Shown here: piece after piece, positions 1 through 12,901 of the stretch
How positions within the stretch are numbered: the first letter of the stretch is position 1
Layout: each line of letters starts with the position of its first letter
NCBI RefSeq assembly: GCF_025766255.1
Contig: NW_026516682.1
Coordinates: forward strand, 186,001-250,000
Reading direction: 5' to 3'
DNA length: 64,000 nt
Origin: Zychaea mexicana
Taxonomy: Eukaryota; Mucoromycota; Mucoromycetes; Mucorales; Lichtheimiaceae
Translations under genes and position numbers: made by a program
Notes under the pieces: generated by a model
Told to the model about the DNA's origin: nothing
Seen by the model: only the letters and a program-made list of their open reading frames with translations
Database searches by the model: none

Positions 1-1064
1 CTGAATCCTGCATTAAACGTCTCCAACACTTTGAGCTTCTTGGCGTCGCCTGCTAAACCCTGTGTTGGATCATCAAGATACGTGTTTGGATTCTTTCGCA
101 TTTTTGCCAACAAGGATTCTTTACGCGTAGCACTAATCATTGCACACACAAAAAAAAACCAATTTAACCATGTGCGTGTCTTTCACGTCATCATCATACA
201 CGTCTCAATCCCCATATTGATGAAATGGGATGACTTACTAGACCCTTCGACTGCTTTCACCACTGTTTCTTCTACTGTTACCACTACTACTAGTACCGCC
301 ACCTCGTTCATAATCACTACCATCACTGTTGTCCGGTTCCAACACCGTGATTGCTCTGCTCAACGCATCCACAACCTCCGTACCGAATCTCGACACGTAT
401 TGTTCTGCAAACCGAGTGCCTTGGGCCATTTCCGCCTTGAGTTGACTGATATCGATATTCTCGGGTAATCGCACATTTGCCAGTTGTGTAGGCAAGGATT
501 GGTTCAATGTGTTGCCGAGTCCTTCACGCAAACTGTTTAGATCAAACGTACTAATCTTGTTGATACTTTCACGAAGTGCTGCAAATCCAGTACTACTCGT
601 AGTAGTAGTAGTAGCATCGTTGGCGTCTTGTGTTTCTGTTGCTGCTTTTTCCGTCGCGTCTGTACAAGAGCTAGACGCAGCTGATGAGCTCATGTCTCTT
701 TGACTGGTGTTGTTGTTTCCGCTCGGTGTCGTGGCTGCATTATCTTCTCGAAGCACATTAGCGAATTCTTCCAAATCTTTTCTGGTGACATGGACAATTG
801 CCTCACTCTAGTTGTTTAATAAGAGAACACACATATTTAAAGAAAAGTTCAAGTATATTTGGTCTCAAAATAAATGTTGAATTCTCCCCGTACTTGTTTC
901 TTGACAGTGTCAAGCAAACTATTGAATCGTTGGCTCCAACCAAAGTTGTTAAATGCCTGAAGAACAATGTCATTGTCCTCTGCTCGTTCACTGTTTTGAT
1001 TTGCTTGGTTGTTACTGTTGCTGCTGTTGACAGCAGCAGAGGCATATTGATACATGTCATCCAT
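1..1064 (-). CDS. BSD domain-containing protein (BSDC1-like), 3' end outside window
   Basis: Three exons are visible on the minus strand: 894-1064, 239-807 and <1-132, joined through GTACGG/TAG and GTAAGT/TAG introns. The first exon starts MDDMYQY. The second contains SEAIVHVTRKDLEEFANVL, which lines up with the N-terminal region of animal BSDC1 (KEKSSEALEFMKRDLTEF). The third reads ATRKESLLAKMRKNPNTYL, matching the stretch just before the BSD fold in that family. The BSD core (the paired Phe-Trp region) lies beyond the window edge, so it is inferred and not seen. A Ser/Thr/Asp-rich linker separates the N-terminal block from the third exon. The family is poorly characterised; its members are cytoplasmic or vesicle-associated proteins of unknown mechanism. 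The assignment rests on the order of conserved blocks. Confidence 0.72.
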
Positions 1065-1893
1065 GTTGGTTTTTTCGAATTAAAAATAAAAAAAGTTGGT
1101 AAGAAAGTAGGAGATATATCAACTAGTGGTGGTAGTAATTGTAGTAGTATGGGTTGCAGAGAAATAAAAGAGACAGGAATTTCTTGTGCAACCAGTAGTG
1201 AGGTTATTATAGGGTTCCTCGTCCTTGCCACTTGATAGCTCCAACTAGGATGGCAACCCTAGATACCCAAAAAAAACGGCTTATCTTTGAAATTTATATA
1301 AGATGAAGCTTCATGATAGAGAGGTATGGGGACACCGTTATATAATGGGGACAACAGCAGGCTCCAATCTCTCTATGGATTACAAAAGCAGGCCATGACG
1401 AAATATGTGTGTGTCACCGGACTGAGTTTTTTTCTCTCTCAAGACCTCACACAAACGGGGGGGGGGGGTATCAGGTCATCAGGGACGAAGAGAGGGAGAG
1501 CAAAATGTCGCAAGGAGGTGGGTTGAGGAAAACCACCACTCTCGGCCAATCAAATTCACGGACGATTTCGCCATCGTCAAGACCAAAGAGTGGTCGACAA
1601 CAAGTAGAAAAATGAAAGAGGGCATTGAAAGTGGGAATAGGATCCTCTTTCCCTTTCTTCTTTCTTTCTTTCTCTCTCTCTCTCTTTTACTTTCCCTTTG
1701 CGTTTTGTTTTTTTTACTTTACTTTATTTCAAGAACGGTACGATGATATATATTATTGAACGGGGACAAACGGGTAAAAGTTAAGGTCATTGTTTGGGGG
1801 GTGGGGGACTGTTTATACTGGACTGTTGGTTTGTGTGGGTTTGGGGGGGATATAAGAAAAGGTGGGGAAAGAAGTAATATATATACAGGTGTA
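1065..1893. other. intergenic: promoter of BSD gene and 3' side of CDO
   Basis: No supportable gene. It carries a TATATAAG-like element near 1297, a G10 run near 1457, a CT/CTTT-rich tract at about 1650-1715 and G-rich stretches at 1795-1850. The overlapping reading frames here are low-complexity and lack homology I recognise. Confidence 0.5.
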
Positions 1894-3109
1894 CTACTGG
1901 TGGTCAGCATCACAGCAGCGAGTGCCTGCAATGGAGTAAAAGGTACACTTGCCGCCCATACGAGCACGACCGGTGTTCTCCTCAAATGTCTTGCACACCT
2001 GATATGGTGGCGTATACAAGTGCAGGGAGACCGCACCTCGCCCTTGGTCCGGATTGGAGATACGATGCAACCCGATTTTGTCTACAGAAAAAAACGAGCA
2101 ACATAATAAGGAGAGAAGGACGGAACCGCGGGAATAAAAAAAAAAGTTAGGTTTTTTAGAACAACAACAACAACAACAACAACAAGAAGCGATCCCGGCA
2201 CAACCATTTTACGCAAGGACAACGTTTACCATGGATGTATGTCACCTCATTCGGATGGAGACGGGTACACTTGTGAATTGCGAGCGGCTTTCCTTTTTGT
2301 ATTTCAGAAGATGATGACGCACTTTGTACCGCCTCTGTGATATCGGACGACGACGACGATTGGTGGTTGTCGCTACGCACACCGTTACCAGCACCAGCAA
2401 CAGTATCGCCAGAAGAAGAAGTGTTACTGTTCTTACAGATAGCATCATCATCAGACGACGACGACGACAGAGGCCATTCATATTGTGTTTCTTGCAATTG
2501 GCCATCCAGCACTTTCATGATACAATGTGAATTTGAATGGTTGTGGATTGGACTACGACAAGAAAAAAATACGGCTGAATGAGACGACGATGACGACGAA
2601 CCAACGGACAACAACAAAAAAAAAAAAAAAAAGAGACGAACGACTTTTCTACCTTTGCTGGCCTTTGCTCCAAGCCAAGATCATCAGATTGAACTATTGG
2701 AAGAAAGAGGTTCAGTTTTATCAGTGGGCTTGACCAAAAATATCAACTTACTACAAGGAGCACTACTACAAGGAGCAGCAGCAGCAGCAAAATGAAATCT
2801 TTTATCGATTTATACCTTGCCGTTACCATCATCGATCAAGTTACGTGTATACGCTCTGCTATGATCAAAGAGGGTGTACTTTTCCCAATCGGTAGCATTG
2901 GAACTATACTCTTCCATCAGACGCATGATTTCATTGGCATCGATATGCTCAGAATCCAGACCGCCATCGGGACCTAGCGCACGATGAATGTTCTTTACGA
3001 GTTGGTCCAAGGTAACAAGATGAGGTTCCTTCTTGTTGTTGTTGTTGTGGGTCTCGACAGCAGCAGTGGCCATGACATGAGTGATTTGAGGTTCTTGTGG
3101 AGGTACCAT
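1894..3109 (-). CDS. CDO1: cysteine dioxygenase
   Basis: Non-haem iron cupin that oxidises L-cysteine to cysteine sulfinate in the cytosol, the entry to cysteine catabolism and taurine/sulfate formation. Four exons: 2816-3109, 2653-2693, 2230-2552 and 1894-2081, giving 281 residues in frame. The first exon ends [14 protein letters not shown]. The 41-nt second exon reads [13 protein letters not shown]. The third begins [16 protein letters not shown], with the two iron-binding His (HNH) and the Cys of the Cys-Tyr cofactor. The last exon has IGLHRI (third iron His) and SLHLYTPP (cofactor Tyr). The usual length is about 200 residues. The excess is an Asn-rich N-terminus and a Ser/Asp-rich insertion of about 60 residues between EWP and [16 protein letters not shown]. 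Divergently arranged with AMMECR1. Confidence 0.93.
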
Positions 3110-3968
3110 TGTGTGAAGAGAGAGAGAGAGAGAGAGAGTATAATTTCCAATCAGTTAGTAAAAAGAGAGGAAAAGAAGGAAAAGAAGCTTTGAGGGGTTG
3201 GGGGAAGGCTTACCCACCTTTTTTTTTGTATTTCCGAACCATCTCTTGGATCTCTTTGTGTGGTTCGTCATCGGACTTTTTGGGAATATGGACAAGAGAA
3301 AAGGGTTTTCTTATTCGTTGTTATTGTTGTTGGTTCTTCTGAGTACCGGACCGGTTGGAAAAACTAGCATGAATCGAGACCAAGGCGTGTGTGTGTGATT
3401 TATCTAGTTGACTCTGCAAAATGACGAACGCGTGGGAAATATGCGGTTATATATGGAAGTTATGAGGTGGAGCGTTATTTAATGCGTGATGGTGGTCGTT
3501 TGACAGGGAAGCCCAATACTCTCTCCAGTAGGCATTGTTTTAGTCACATGCTTTAAAGTTTCGCAAAAAGGGTATTTCAAAGATGAAAACTCTTGAAAAT
3601 TAATATGAAAACGAGTGGAAAGTGTTCGCAAGAGAAAGAGTCTCTTTTCCAAATCTTGAGAAGTCGAGATGGCTTAATTGAGAAGAACGGGTTGATCGAT
3701 CTCTTACTATCTAATTTATCATTTGTAAGAAATGTTGACCCTTGTTTGAATTTGCATAGTAAGGACACACACTGTTGATTGATAGTCAGGTACACGCCAT
3801 ACTCAACAACAGCATGTAATCCACACATCCCAAACAGAGCACATGACCCAATATTCACATTCTGAGTATCAATCGGGTGGGTCTGTTCGATTGCAGGAAC
3901 CAGCCTAAAATCATTTCTCTCTCTCTTTCTCTTCCTCTTTCTTTTTTTTTTTTTCTTTTCTTTCAGAT
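3110..3968. promoter_or_regulatory. shared divergent promoter region of CDO and AMMECR1
   Basis: An 859-bp gap between two genes pointing away from each other. It holds a (GA)n tract at about 3117-3140 just upstream of the CDO start, and a long C/T tract at 3915-3963 ending in TTTCAG three bases before the AMMECR1 ATG. That last feature looks like a 3' splice site, so AMMECR1 probably has an intron in its 5' leader. Confidence 0.45.
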
Positions 3969-4775
<807 letters not shown>

Positions 4776-5030
4776 ATCAAAAACTTGGCCCATACTGTGC
4801 TCTCTCTCTCTCTCTCTCTCGTCTATCCTCTGCCTTTTACCATGACCCAGGCACTTTAACGCCTCTTTTTACATAATCGTTCCATCTCCCTCCCCGTTCG
4901 AGCAAATAGGGTGTATACATTCACGTCATCCCCATGCTTGTGTTTTTTAAAAAAAAGGATGACTTGTCAAAATAGCAAATCATCATTGTAATATTTCCAC
5001 AGAGAAGGAAGCTATATTATTATCTTTTTT

Positions 5031-6322
5031 TTAGTCATACTCGTACTGATAACGAACACCCATGCTTTCTTTCGGTGTCATGCCCAATTTGCGCATACGA
5101 TCCGCTTGAACACGTTCGCGGTTGACTTTGGTCAGCTCGTCCAACTGTTCCTTTGACAATTGCAACGAGGGTTGGCTGGAAGCAGCACGGGCAGCTGCTT
5201 GGCGATGTTGTTGTCTGAGGATTTCTTCGTCGCGTAACAAATTGACCGAGCCAGAAGCATCGTCCGGGACCTTTTCTCCCATCCGCAGTGCCTGTTGACG
5301 CGCTTCCCATCGTGCCAAGTTGTAGAATTTTTCATGAGGCATGGTTGCCGTATTGTAATCTAAGCAATGATGTTTTGAGGGGATGAGTTCACTACTCTAT
5401 TTCACTTTTTCTCTTTTTTTCTTCTCATTACCATCCATGAAATCGATAAATAGCTTCTTTCTGTCAGATTGTGGCAACGTTTCAATGTTGGCTTTCTTGA
5501 CCTCTAGTAGCCATGCTTGGAATTCCTATACATACATACATACATACACATGGTGTGAGATATGCCTAAATAATTGTGCTCTCTTTCATCCGCCTCAACT
5601 TACTGCTTCCTTGGTGAAAATGCTATGCACAGCAAAAAGAGAAACAGAGAGATGAGTCTATCCATTCACTGGTTGATCGTGACTCATGAACGCCTTTAAA
5701 AAGAACAAACCACACTCACTCTGCTTCATGGATAATACCATATTTGCCCCATTCATTGCCGACAGAACCCAATCTGCTTTTACTCTTTTTCTTCTTTTTG
5801 GACTTTTTCTATATACCCCCATTCCTTTTTTTGTTAGTGACCAAGGGAGGCAAAAAAAAAACAAAAAGCGTTCAATGTCATACCTTTGATTTGTGCTTTT
5901 TGTCTTTACTGCTACTCTTTTTCGAGCTTTTCTTACGTCGCTTGCGTCGTTCATCCTCGGACGATGCTGAAGAAGAGCTTTCTTCTGACGATGAAGGTGA
6001 AGGTGATCGGCGACGCTTGCTGTATCAAAAGAATAAAAATGGTCAAGTGGCTGGGGGTAAAGCAAAGAAGAAACGGTGGATTACAAGCATACCGTTCTGA
6101 ACGCGAACTGCCGTGACGATGACTATGCCGTTGTGAGCTTTTGCTATAATCGGATTCGCTATCCTTGGAAGGCGATCGGTCGCGATGACGTCGTCGTGTT
6201 GTTTTTGAAGGAGAACGAGACAATGACCGTGAACGATAATGATGATGATGACGTCGTGACGATGGTGAACGTGAACGTCTCCTAGAATGGTGGCGTTCTG
6301 CGGAACGATCCGATCGACCCAT
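5031..6322 (-). CDS. RS-rich nuclear protein, SCI1-like conserved family
   Basis: Six exons: 6093-6322, 5884-6019, 5720-5808, 5604-5622, 5432-5525 and 5031-5359, giving 298 residues. The N-terminal 120 or so residues are an Arg/Ser/His region (SRRRSRSPSSRRHHHH) followed by Ser/Glu and Lys runs, typical of splicing-associated or nucleolar proteins. The conserved part follows as WGKYGIIHEADIFTKEAEF, AWLLEV, DYNTATMPHEKFYNL and a C-terminal block LSKEQLDELTKVNRERVQAD. This pattern matches a family I know from plants (style cell-cycle inhibitor SCI1) and uncharacterised animal proteins. The 19-nt fourth exon encodes only DIFTKEA but is needed to restore the family sequence. Molecular function is unknown; a nuclear RNA-processing role is inferred from the RS region alone. 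Confidence 0.75.
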
Positions 6323-6765
6323 TTTAGCAGAGTTTGATTGTTGGGTGTGTGTGGTTTGACCGCAAGGGAAAGTGGTAGTAAGTTAAAAATAATGTCCCGC
6401 CACCTCTCTCCCCCTTGCTCGTGCACCCAGATTTTTCTATTTCAAGGAGGTCAACTCGATAGAATGAAGGGGGTGGGGGGTGGTGCTATTAGAGCGGTGT
6501 TGGCATGTGAGGCTTTTTTTAATATGAGAACGAGGAGGGGTTGGTGGTTGTTCTTCTTTTAGACCACCCGCATGGATCTGCCAAAACTTGTGTGGGTCGG
6601 TGGCAGTGGGAGAGACGCATTCACACGAACAATATAAAAGGCAGTGTGGCCCCCTGCCTCCTTCCACGATGAATTTCTTTCCTTTATCACTATCACTCAC
6701 TATTATAACTACTTTTACTACTACTAATAACTAGCTAACTTTTACTATTCACTATCAACATCATC
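6323..6765. promoter_or_regulatory. divergent promoter between SCI1-like gene and Lon
   Basis: A 443-bp divergent gap. A TATAAAA motif at about 6633-6639 lies 130 bp before the Lon ATG, with CT/ACT-rich leader sequence between. G-rich tracts occur at 6468-6482 and 6530-6545. Confidence 0.45.
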
Positions 6766-9700
6766 ATGTTATCACCAGTGCCAACATTGCCCGACAAACT
6801 ACCAATCCTTCCGTTAAGCAATAACAAGGTCCTGCTACCATCCATCACCACCAGCTACATGCTATCCGACACTGAAGCCAAGTCCATCGTTGCTGACGAC
6901 TACATTGTATGTGTTCCGCTAAAAGGCGACGGTACCTACGACGACATGAGTCAACTGCATCATTTCGGATGCACCGCCAAGGTACTGAAAATCGATCGAA
7001 CGCTTCCTGGAACCGCTGGTGTTCATGTGCAAGGGATATGTCGGTCCCAGATCAACGATATACTTTATGAAGGAAACCCTATGCTAGAAGCGTCTTTGAT
7101 CCACCACCATGATTTACACTGCAGAACGGGTGACGATGACCGTGAGTCGACGACTTTTTCTGCTGCAGCTCAACAACTGCGTTATCTATGCAAGGAGTAT
7201 GTAACAAGGATGCGCGACGTCTTGGGTATTCCTGATGCGGTGTTGTCACAATTGACAACAAGCATGACACATGGAGCTCTCCCGGAGCTTGTCAGCCTTG
7301 TCGTCGTCTGTCTTACAGAGTCTACGTACCAAGACAAGCTGCGTGTCTTGGAAACGACCAACGTACAAGAATTGTTGGAACTAGGGATCCGGGCGGTCAG
7401 TTGCCATTTGCAGGTAAGACCTCTTCTCTACCAAAAAAATTAAAATATGCACGGAAAACTTCCATGCAAGACACGTTGTGCATAAAAACAAAGATTATTA
7501 TTGACGCTCTTTTTTCTCTCTCTTTTACATTAAAAAAAAACAAACTGTTTTTTTTAGACACTACAAGAATCAACAGACGCGCAGCAAAGCGTTGAGCAGA
7601 CATTGGACCGTCATCGTCGTGAGTTTTATTTGCGACATCAGGTAAGAAAGAGACGGAACCACTTTTTAGCAGCACTCTTTCCCCTCTCACCCTCTTAAAA
7701 AACCATATACTAACACACGAACAACAACAGTTTAATCAGATTGAACGTAGCAGCAGCTACTATAACTACAACAACAGTGGTGTTTGTGTGACACAGCAGC
7801 AGCAGCAGCAGCAGCAGCAACAAGAACAAAACTTTTCTAGTTTATCTGCCAAAGCAACTAAATATAACAACAACAAGAACAGCAGCACGACGCAAGCACT
7901 CAGGAGTAATAATAGCAATAACACAACATCCATGATCACACCCTCCAATGAAGACGACGAGGAGCTTGCCGATCTTATTCATCATCTCAACAAGGCAAAC
8001 CTACCAACCTATGCACAATCGGTCGTATACAGGGATGTCAAACGTCTGCGGAAACTCATGCCATCCACCCCTGAATCTGGCATTTTACGTACTTATTTAG
8101 AACTGGTGGCTGCTTTACCTTGGCAGCAACAAGGAGCAACAGTGTCGTTATCGTCTGCTGGTAGTAGTACTACTACTACTGGAGAGGCAGACGTTAGTAT
8201 TTCGGTTGCAAAAAAGCATTTGGATGCAGATCATTATGGGTAAAAAAAGTCCAATACAAGTTTTTGTGTGTGTGTGTGTTTATCTGCAAAGCTGCAGCCC
8301 ACTTTATGCAAACCTATGCAAAACAAAAACAAAACTTATTAACCAGCTTCGTCAATCTTTTTTCTTAGTTTGGCACCCGTGAAACGGCGTATACTGGAAT
8401 ATCTGTCAGTGATTAAAGTCAAAAAGGATCTGAGCCCTCCTATTTTATGTTTGGTTGGACCAGTATGTTTCCATTTTATTTTATATATGAATATATGAGA
8501 GAGAGAGAGCGGTGGGCGAAGAGGTCAGGTTATGTTTTTTGGATAGCTATTATGGTGGGGAAGGCGGTGCGGGAGATAAGTAATGATGATGAGAGAAGAG
8601 AGAAAGCTGATACACAAGAAACCAAAAAAAACGTATAGCCTGGTGTCGGAAAAACAACGCTTGCTCGATCTATCGCCACTGCATTAAATCGCAAGTTTTA
8701 CAGAATGTCACTGGGTAGTATACGTGATGAAGCTGATATTCGGTAAGTCTTTTTTTTTTTAAAACGGGGACGGTAAAGATTTTCTTCATGCGGAACACAC
8801 TATTAAATATGCACGAAACAGAGGTCATCGACGCACGTATGTGGCAGCCATGCCTGGTTTATTGATCAACGGGATGCGGAAATGTGGGGTCAAAAACCCT
8901 GTTATCCTTCTTGGTATATAAAAACAATAAGCTATAAGAAAAAAGGCTCTGATTGTGTGTTGTGTGGTGTAAAACTTACACAACCATGCTTGTTACTGTT
9001 TATTCTTATTAGATGAGATTGACAAGGTAGTGCAAAATTCAAGTCAGGGAGATCCAGGTACAAATAAAAGGGAAAAAAAAGAGGTTTGAAGAAAGAGCAG
9101 CGAAAGTTGGCGACATGATGATCAATGATAATCCTTTGCTAAGAACCCAACTGGTTTTTCATATTTACAGCTGCGGCCATGTTGGAAGTATTAGATCCAA
9201 GTCAAAACACATCATTCGTGGACCACTTTTTAAACATTCCATTCGACCTATCCCAAGTCTTATTTATTGCTACAGCCAACTCGATGGAGACGATATCTGG
9301 ACCTCTGTTGGACCGTATGGAAGTCGTCCATTTGAGCGGCTACACGGCGGACGAGAAAATGCATATTGCACGTTCCTATTTATGGCCAAAGCAATTGGAA
9401 GCACATGGATTAGACAAATTGAACGTCACGTTGACCGACAAGGCCTTGCTCTATGTGATTGAGCATTATACCCAAGAAAGCGGCGTGCGTCATTTGGATC
9501 GAAGTATCGCTGGTTTGTGTCGATACAAGTGTAAGGAGTATGCGGATCTCGTAGAAGCTACTAGTACCAGACGCCGCAAAAAGTCACGTTCGTCGTCATC
9601 GTTACAATTCAAAACTACTATCGACGTTGAGGATGTGCATACTATTCTAGGTGTAAGTATATTGTGGGCTTTTTTTCCTTGCCATGGATGAGGGGGTGGG

Positions 9701-10562
9701 GGAAACTCCTTTTTTTTTTACACATCCAGTTCTATATATTTTTATTAGGCACCCGTGTATGCATTTGATGTGGTGGATGGTGAAGAAGCTGTGCCAGGCG
9801 TTGTGTCTGGATTGGCTTATTCACAAGGTGGTATGGGTGGCATTCTTGCAATTGAAGTGAACCAGATGCCAGGCCGGGGCAAATTGATTTTGACAGGTAA
9901 GAAAAAAAAACTAGAGAACTGGAGAAAAGAATAACAAAATTGACAATTGTCATAAACACTTATTGTACACAATAGGCTCGTTGGGAGACGTATTAAAAGA
10001 ATCAGCTTATATTGCCATTTCCTGGATAAAAGCAAATGCTTATGCTTTGGGATTGACGACGTCTCGAAAAGAAGAACTCTTGGCGGACGTGGATTTACAT
10101 ATCCATGTGCCAGATGGAGCGGTTCGAAAAGACGGACCTTCTGCAGGTAACAAAACAACTGATAGAGGCACCGTATTAACATACTAATAAAAAAGTTGCT
10201 CAATATTGCCCAATTTTTTTTGAAAAGGTATTACCATGGTAATGTCCATCATTTCTTTGTTGTCAGGGAAACCTGTAGCCAAGACAACAGCCATGACGGG
10301 TGAGATCACTTTGCGCGGACAAATACGAGCGATTGGTGGAGTCAAAGAAAAAGTGGTTTCGGCACATCGGGCTGGCATTGAACGCATCCTCTTGCCTGCA
10401 ACCAATCAACGTGATGTACTCCAGGACGTCCCTGAACACATTCGTCAAGCCATCAAGTTTGTTTATTGTAAATCATTGTGGGATGGTGTGGAAGCCGTCT
10501 TTGACATGGATGGCGCTACTACTTCCACGAAATGCTCTGCTAGATATGCTAGTCATTTGTAA
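6766..10562 (+). CDS. peroxisomal Lon protease (LONP2/Pln type)
   Basis: ATP-dependent serine protease and chaperone of the peroxisomal matrix. Eleven exons (6766-7413, 7558-7641, 7731-8239, 8369-8462, 8639-8742, 8822-8913, 9013-9057, 9171-9652, 9749-9896, 9976-10146, 10228-10562) give 903 residues. The Lon substrate-binding domain comes first ([15 protein letters not shown]). The AAA+ module has Walker A GPPGVGKTT near residue 445 and Walker B VILLDEIDK. The proteolytic domain has catalytic Ser in KDGPSAG (about 790) and Lys in GGVKEK (about 831). The last three residues are SHL, a type 1 peroxisomal targeting signal, and no mitochondrial presequence is present, which separates it from PIM1/LONP1. 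A poly-Gln and Ser/Asn-rich insertion (about residues 260-305) interrupts the linker before the helical bundle. A TATAAAA box lies upstream. Confidence 0.93.
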
Positions 10563-10938
10563 AAATATTAAAAAAAGGTTACTACAGCTCCATCAATCTC
10601 TCCCAACAACATAATCACACAAAACATTTGATAAATCATGTTGTTACTACCAACCCTTAACCATAACTTCATTATAATAGTGAAAGAATAAATAGTTTAT
10701 CCCCATCATCTAATTTCACTGATTATGTTTCAGTTTATCAAATTGGATTTTAATGGTTCCTAAGAAAGTGAAACATACAAAGCGTCAAAATATATACAGG
10801 AGGATACGAGGGGGGGGAGAAAATGGAAAAACACTCTACTTCTTTTAACCTTTTCGCCACCCGTTCTAGTTTCTTTCTTTTCCCCCTTGGTTCCTTTTCT
10901 TCTCTTATTTTCTCAACTACAATTTCTTGAACAATAAA
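10563..10938. other. intergenic, Lon 3' end and F-box gene promoter
   Basis: AT-rich with AATAAA-like signals near 10687 and a TATATA element near 10790. A C/T-rich leader (10850-10920) precedes the next ATG. No gene seen. Confidence 0.4.
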
Positions 10939-11973
10939 ATGCTTCAAGAACTACCGTCCGAGCTAATATCCTGTATAGCCACATATCTCCCAACAGCCAC
11001 TGCTGGCGAGCTAGCACAGACATGCAACCACTGTTATTGGTCCCTCCTCCCCACTCTCTACCAAGACCTCACCATCACCAAACCTCAAGCCCTTTTCGCA
11101 TTATCCTCCAAACTCTCCACAAACAAGTTGTATTCGGAACGTGCCAGTCGATACGTCCGTACCATTTCCATTGCCGATCACTCACAACGAACACTTGCGC
11201 GATACGCAGCGACATCTGTTCTTGATCATGTCTTATCTGGTTGGGAACAACAACAAATCGACGATGAATACCACAAAGAAGAACAACAACAACAAGTGAA
11301 ACAGCCTATTTATTTCTTGGCCACCCTCCTCGATACCCTCTTTCCACGTCTCACTGATTTTGTCATGGATTTCGGTCTAGTTGCTCAAGGTCTTGAATTC
11401 GGCTATAGCGGCGACAGCCCTATACCCACATCATCAAGCAGCAGTAGTAGTAGCACTGATTTTTCGGGACATTTAAAACTGATCCACTACCGGCCAAGCC
11501 AGCCATCTCACTTGTATTCCCTGTTGGCGCCCTTTGCCAAAACCACTCGACTGACCCTGCACACGCGACCCTACTTGTCTCTTTGCGCGGCTATCCAGGA
11601 TTCACTCTTGATGGAAGACGACATGGATGCATTGATAAAACTCGATATGCGCACCATGACACGACTCGAGCTGGCTTATGTCGACGACTTGTTGCATGTC
11701 GAAAAATTCCGTGCGTTGGTTCAATCGCTTCCACATCTTGAATACCTTTCCCTAGAATGGCTTATGCCACCGTCGTTGGATTATTTTGACGAGTTGTGTG
11801 ATTGTCTTGTACAGTCAGGAGTGGCATTATATCCAGGTCCAATGACACGCTTGAAGAGTACTTATTTTGTATGTTTTAAACGTCGTCGCTCGTGGTGTCC
11901 TACTTCTTATGACAATCATCGACCACGACATGATTCACTAATTATGCCACTCTTGTCATCAATGAGAATTTAA
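10939..11973 (+). CDS. F-box-like protein
   Basis: A single-exon frame of 344 residues. The start is the ATG at 10939; an in-frame TTG 12 bp earlier is not needed. The N-terminus MLQELPSELISCIATYLP followed by AGELAQTCNHCYWSLLP is a typical F-box (Leu-Pro-x-Glu, then hydrophobic positions), which would bind SKP1 in an SCF ubiquitin ligase. The remainder has scattered leucines and ends in a basic segment (CFKRRRSWCP), but no clear repeat units can be drawn. Gln-rich and Ser-rich runs near residues 110 and 165 are low-complexity insertions. F-box genes of this shape are abundant in fungi, and the substrate cannot be guessed. It is the last gene before the left inverted repeat. Confidence 0.7.
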   Translation: MLQELPSELISCIATYLPTATAGELAQTCNHCYWSLLPTLYQDLTITKPQALFALSSKLSTNKLYSERASRYVRTISIADHSQRTLARYAATSVLDHVLSGWEQQQIDDEYHKEEQQQQVKQPIYFLATLLDTLFPRLTDFVMDFGLVAQGLEFGYSGDSPIPTSSSSSSSSTDFSGHLKLIHYRPSQPSHLYSLLAPFAKTTRLTLHTRPYLSLCAAIQDSLLMEDDMDALIKLDMRTMTRLELAYVDDLLHVEKFRALVQSLPHLEYLSLEWLMPPSLDYFDELCDCLVQSGVALYPGPMTRLKSTYFVCFKRRRSWCPTSYDNHRPRHDSLIMPLLSSMRI

Positions 11974-12284
11974 ATAAAAGAAAAAGTTTACTTTATACCA
12001 CATTATATTGTTATCTTTGATTGAAAAAGATATTCTATTAGTGTGTACAATTTAGATGATATGTTTTCCACCCTATACAGCGTGTAAATGTCAGAAGAAT
12101 TCCATATATTATATATTCTTGTGATGCTTCTCGCCGATCAATGAAAATTGCAGATACAATTTTGAGCCTGAAATTAACGCAATATGTACAATATCACGGA
12201 TTGCACCTGTTAAAGTCCCCTCTTCCATAGTTGCTGATGAGAACTTTGAACGCGCGTTTAATAAGTGGGATCTTGTAGCTTAGT
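11974..12284. other. intergenic, F-box 3' flank up to the left repeat
   Basis: AT-rich 3' flank, no gene seen. Alignment with the right repeat fades out between about 12268 and 12290. Confidence 0.4.
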
Positions 12285-12901
12285 ATAATCATAAGCAGTA
12301 ATGGTACATTCCATATCAATCTATCTATGAGTACTACTAGTATATGTGTATCAGTAGCAGTGATGTTGAGAGACAGTAGCATGAGAGATTGGTGGCAAGA
12401 CCCAACAAGTTGGATGATGTAACTTCCCTAATGAGCTTATGTACTGGGCCTTTTATACTGCAAAGAAATCAAGGCAAACATCATTTAGTTTGGGTTGGCG
12501 ATCTGGTTCGTGTATATGTGTATATGGGGATGGTCTGTTTGCTTTGCGATACGGTTATTTATTTTGCCACCAGCAATTTGCAATCATTGTTGGTATAGTC
12601 GTGAAGGTAAACCAGCTGTATTGTTTTTGAGAGCACACATGCGAATGCACAGCCTATGTTTTTCTTGACGACTCGAGTACGAAAGGCTCATTTGCAACTA
12701 CATAACTGCTCCAGAGAAAGCACCAACAAGTACCAAGCGCAATGGCAGTAGGAGGATGTAAAAAAAAAGATCGCGTTTATTACAATCGTCACTCGATCTG
12801 CCCAATAGTTACAATTACATTATTTAAGAAAGTAAAATAAGAAACCAAGTTTTTTGATGTTGCCTGACAAGTCGACCGACTTTTATGAATCCTTCGTTCC
12901 T

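Noticed and set aside
803..1231. A 142-codon minus-strand frame
   Set aside because: It overlaps exon 1 of the BSD gene in another frame and is low in conserved content.
6043..6426. Several overlapping frames over the RS-rich exon
   Set aside because: CGA/TCA-type codon repeats leave all frames open; only the frame that splices into the conserved WGKYG domain is real.
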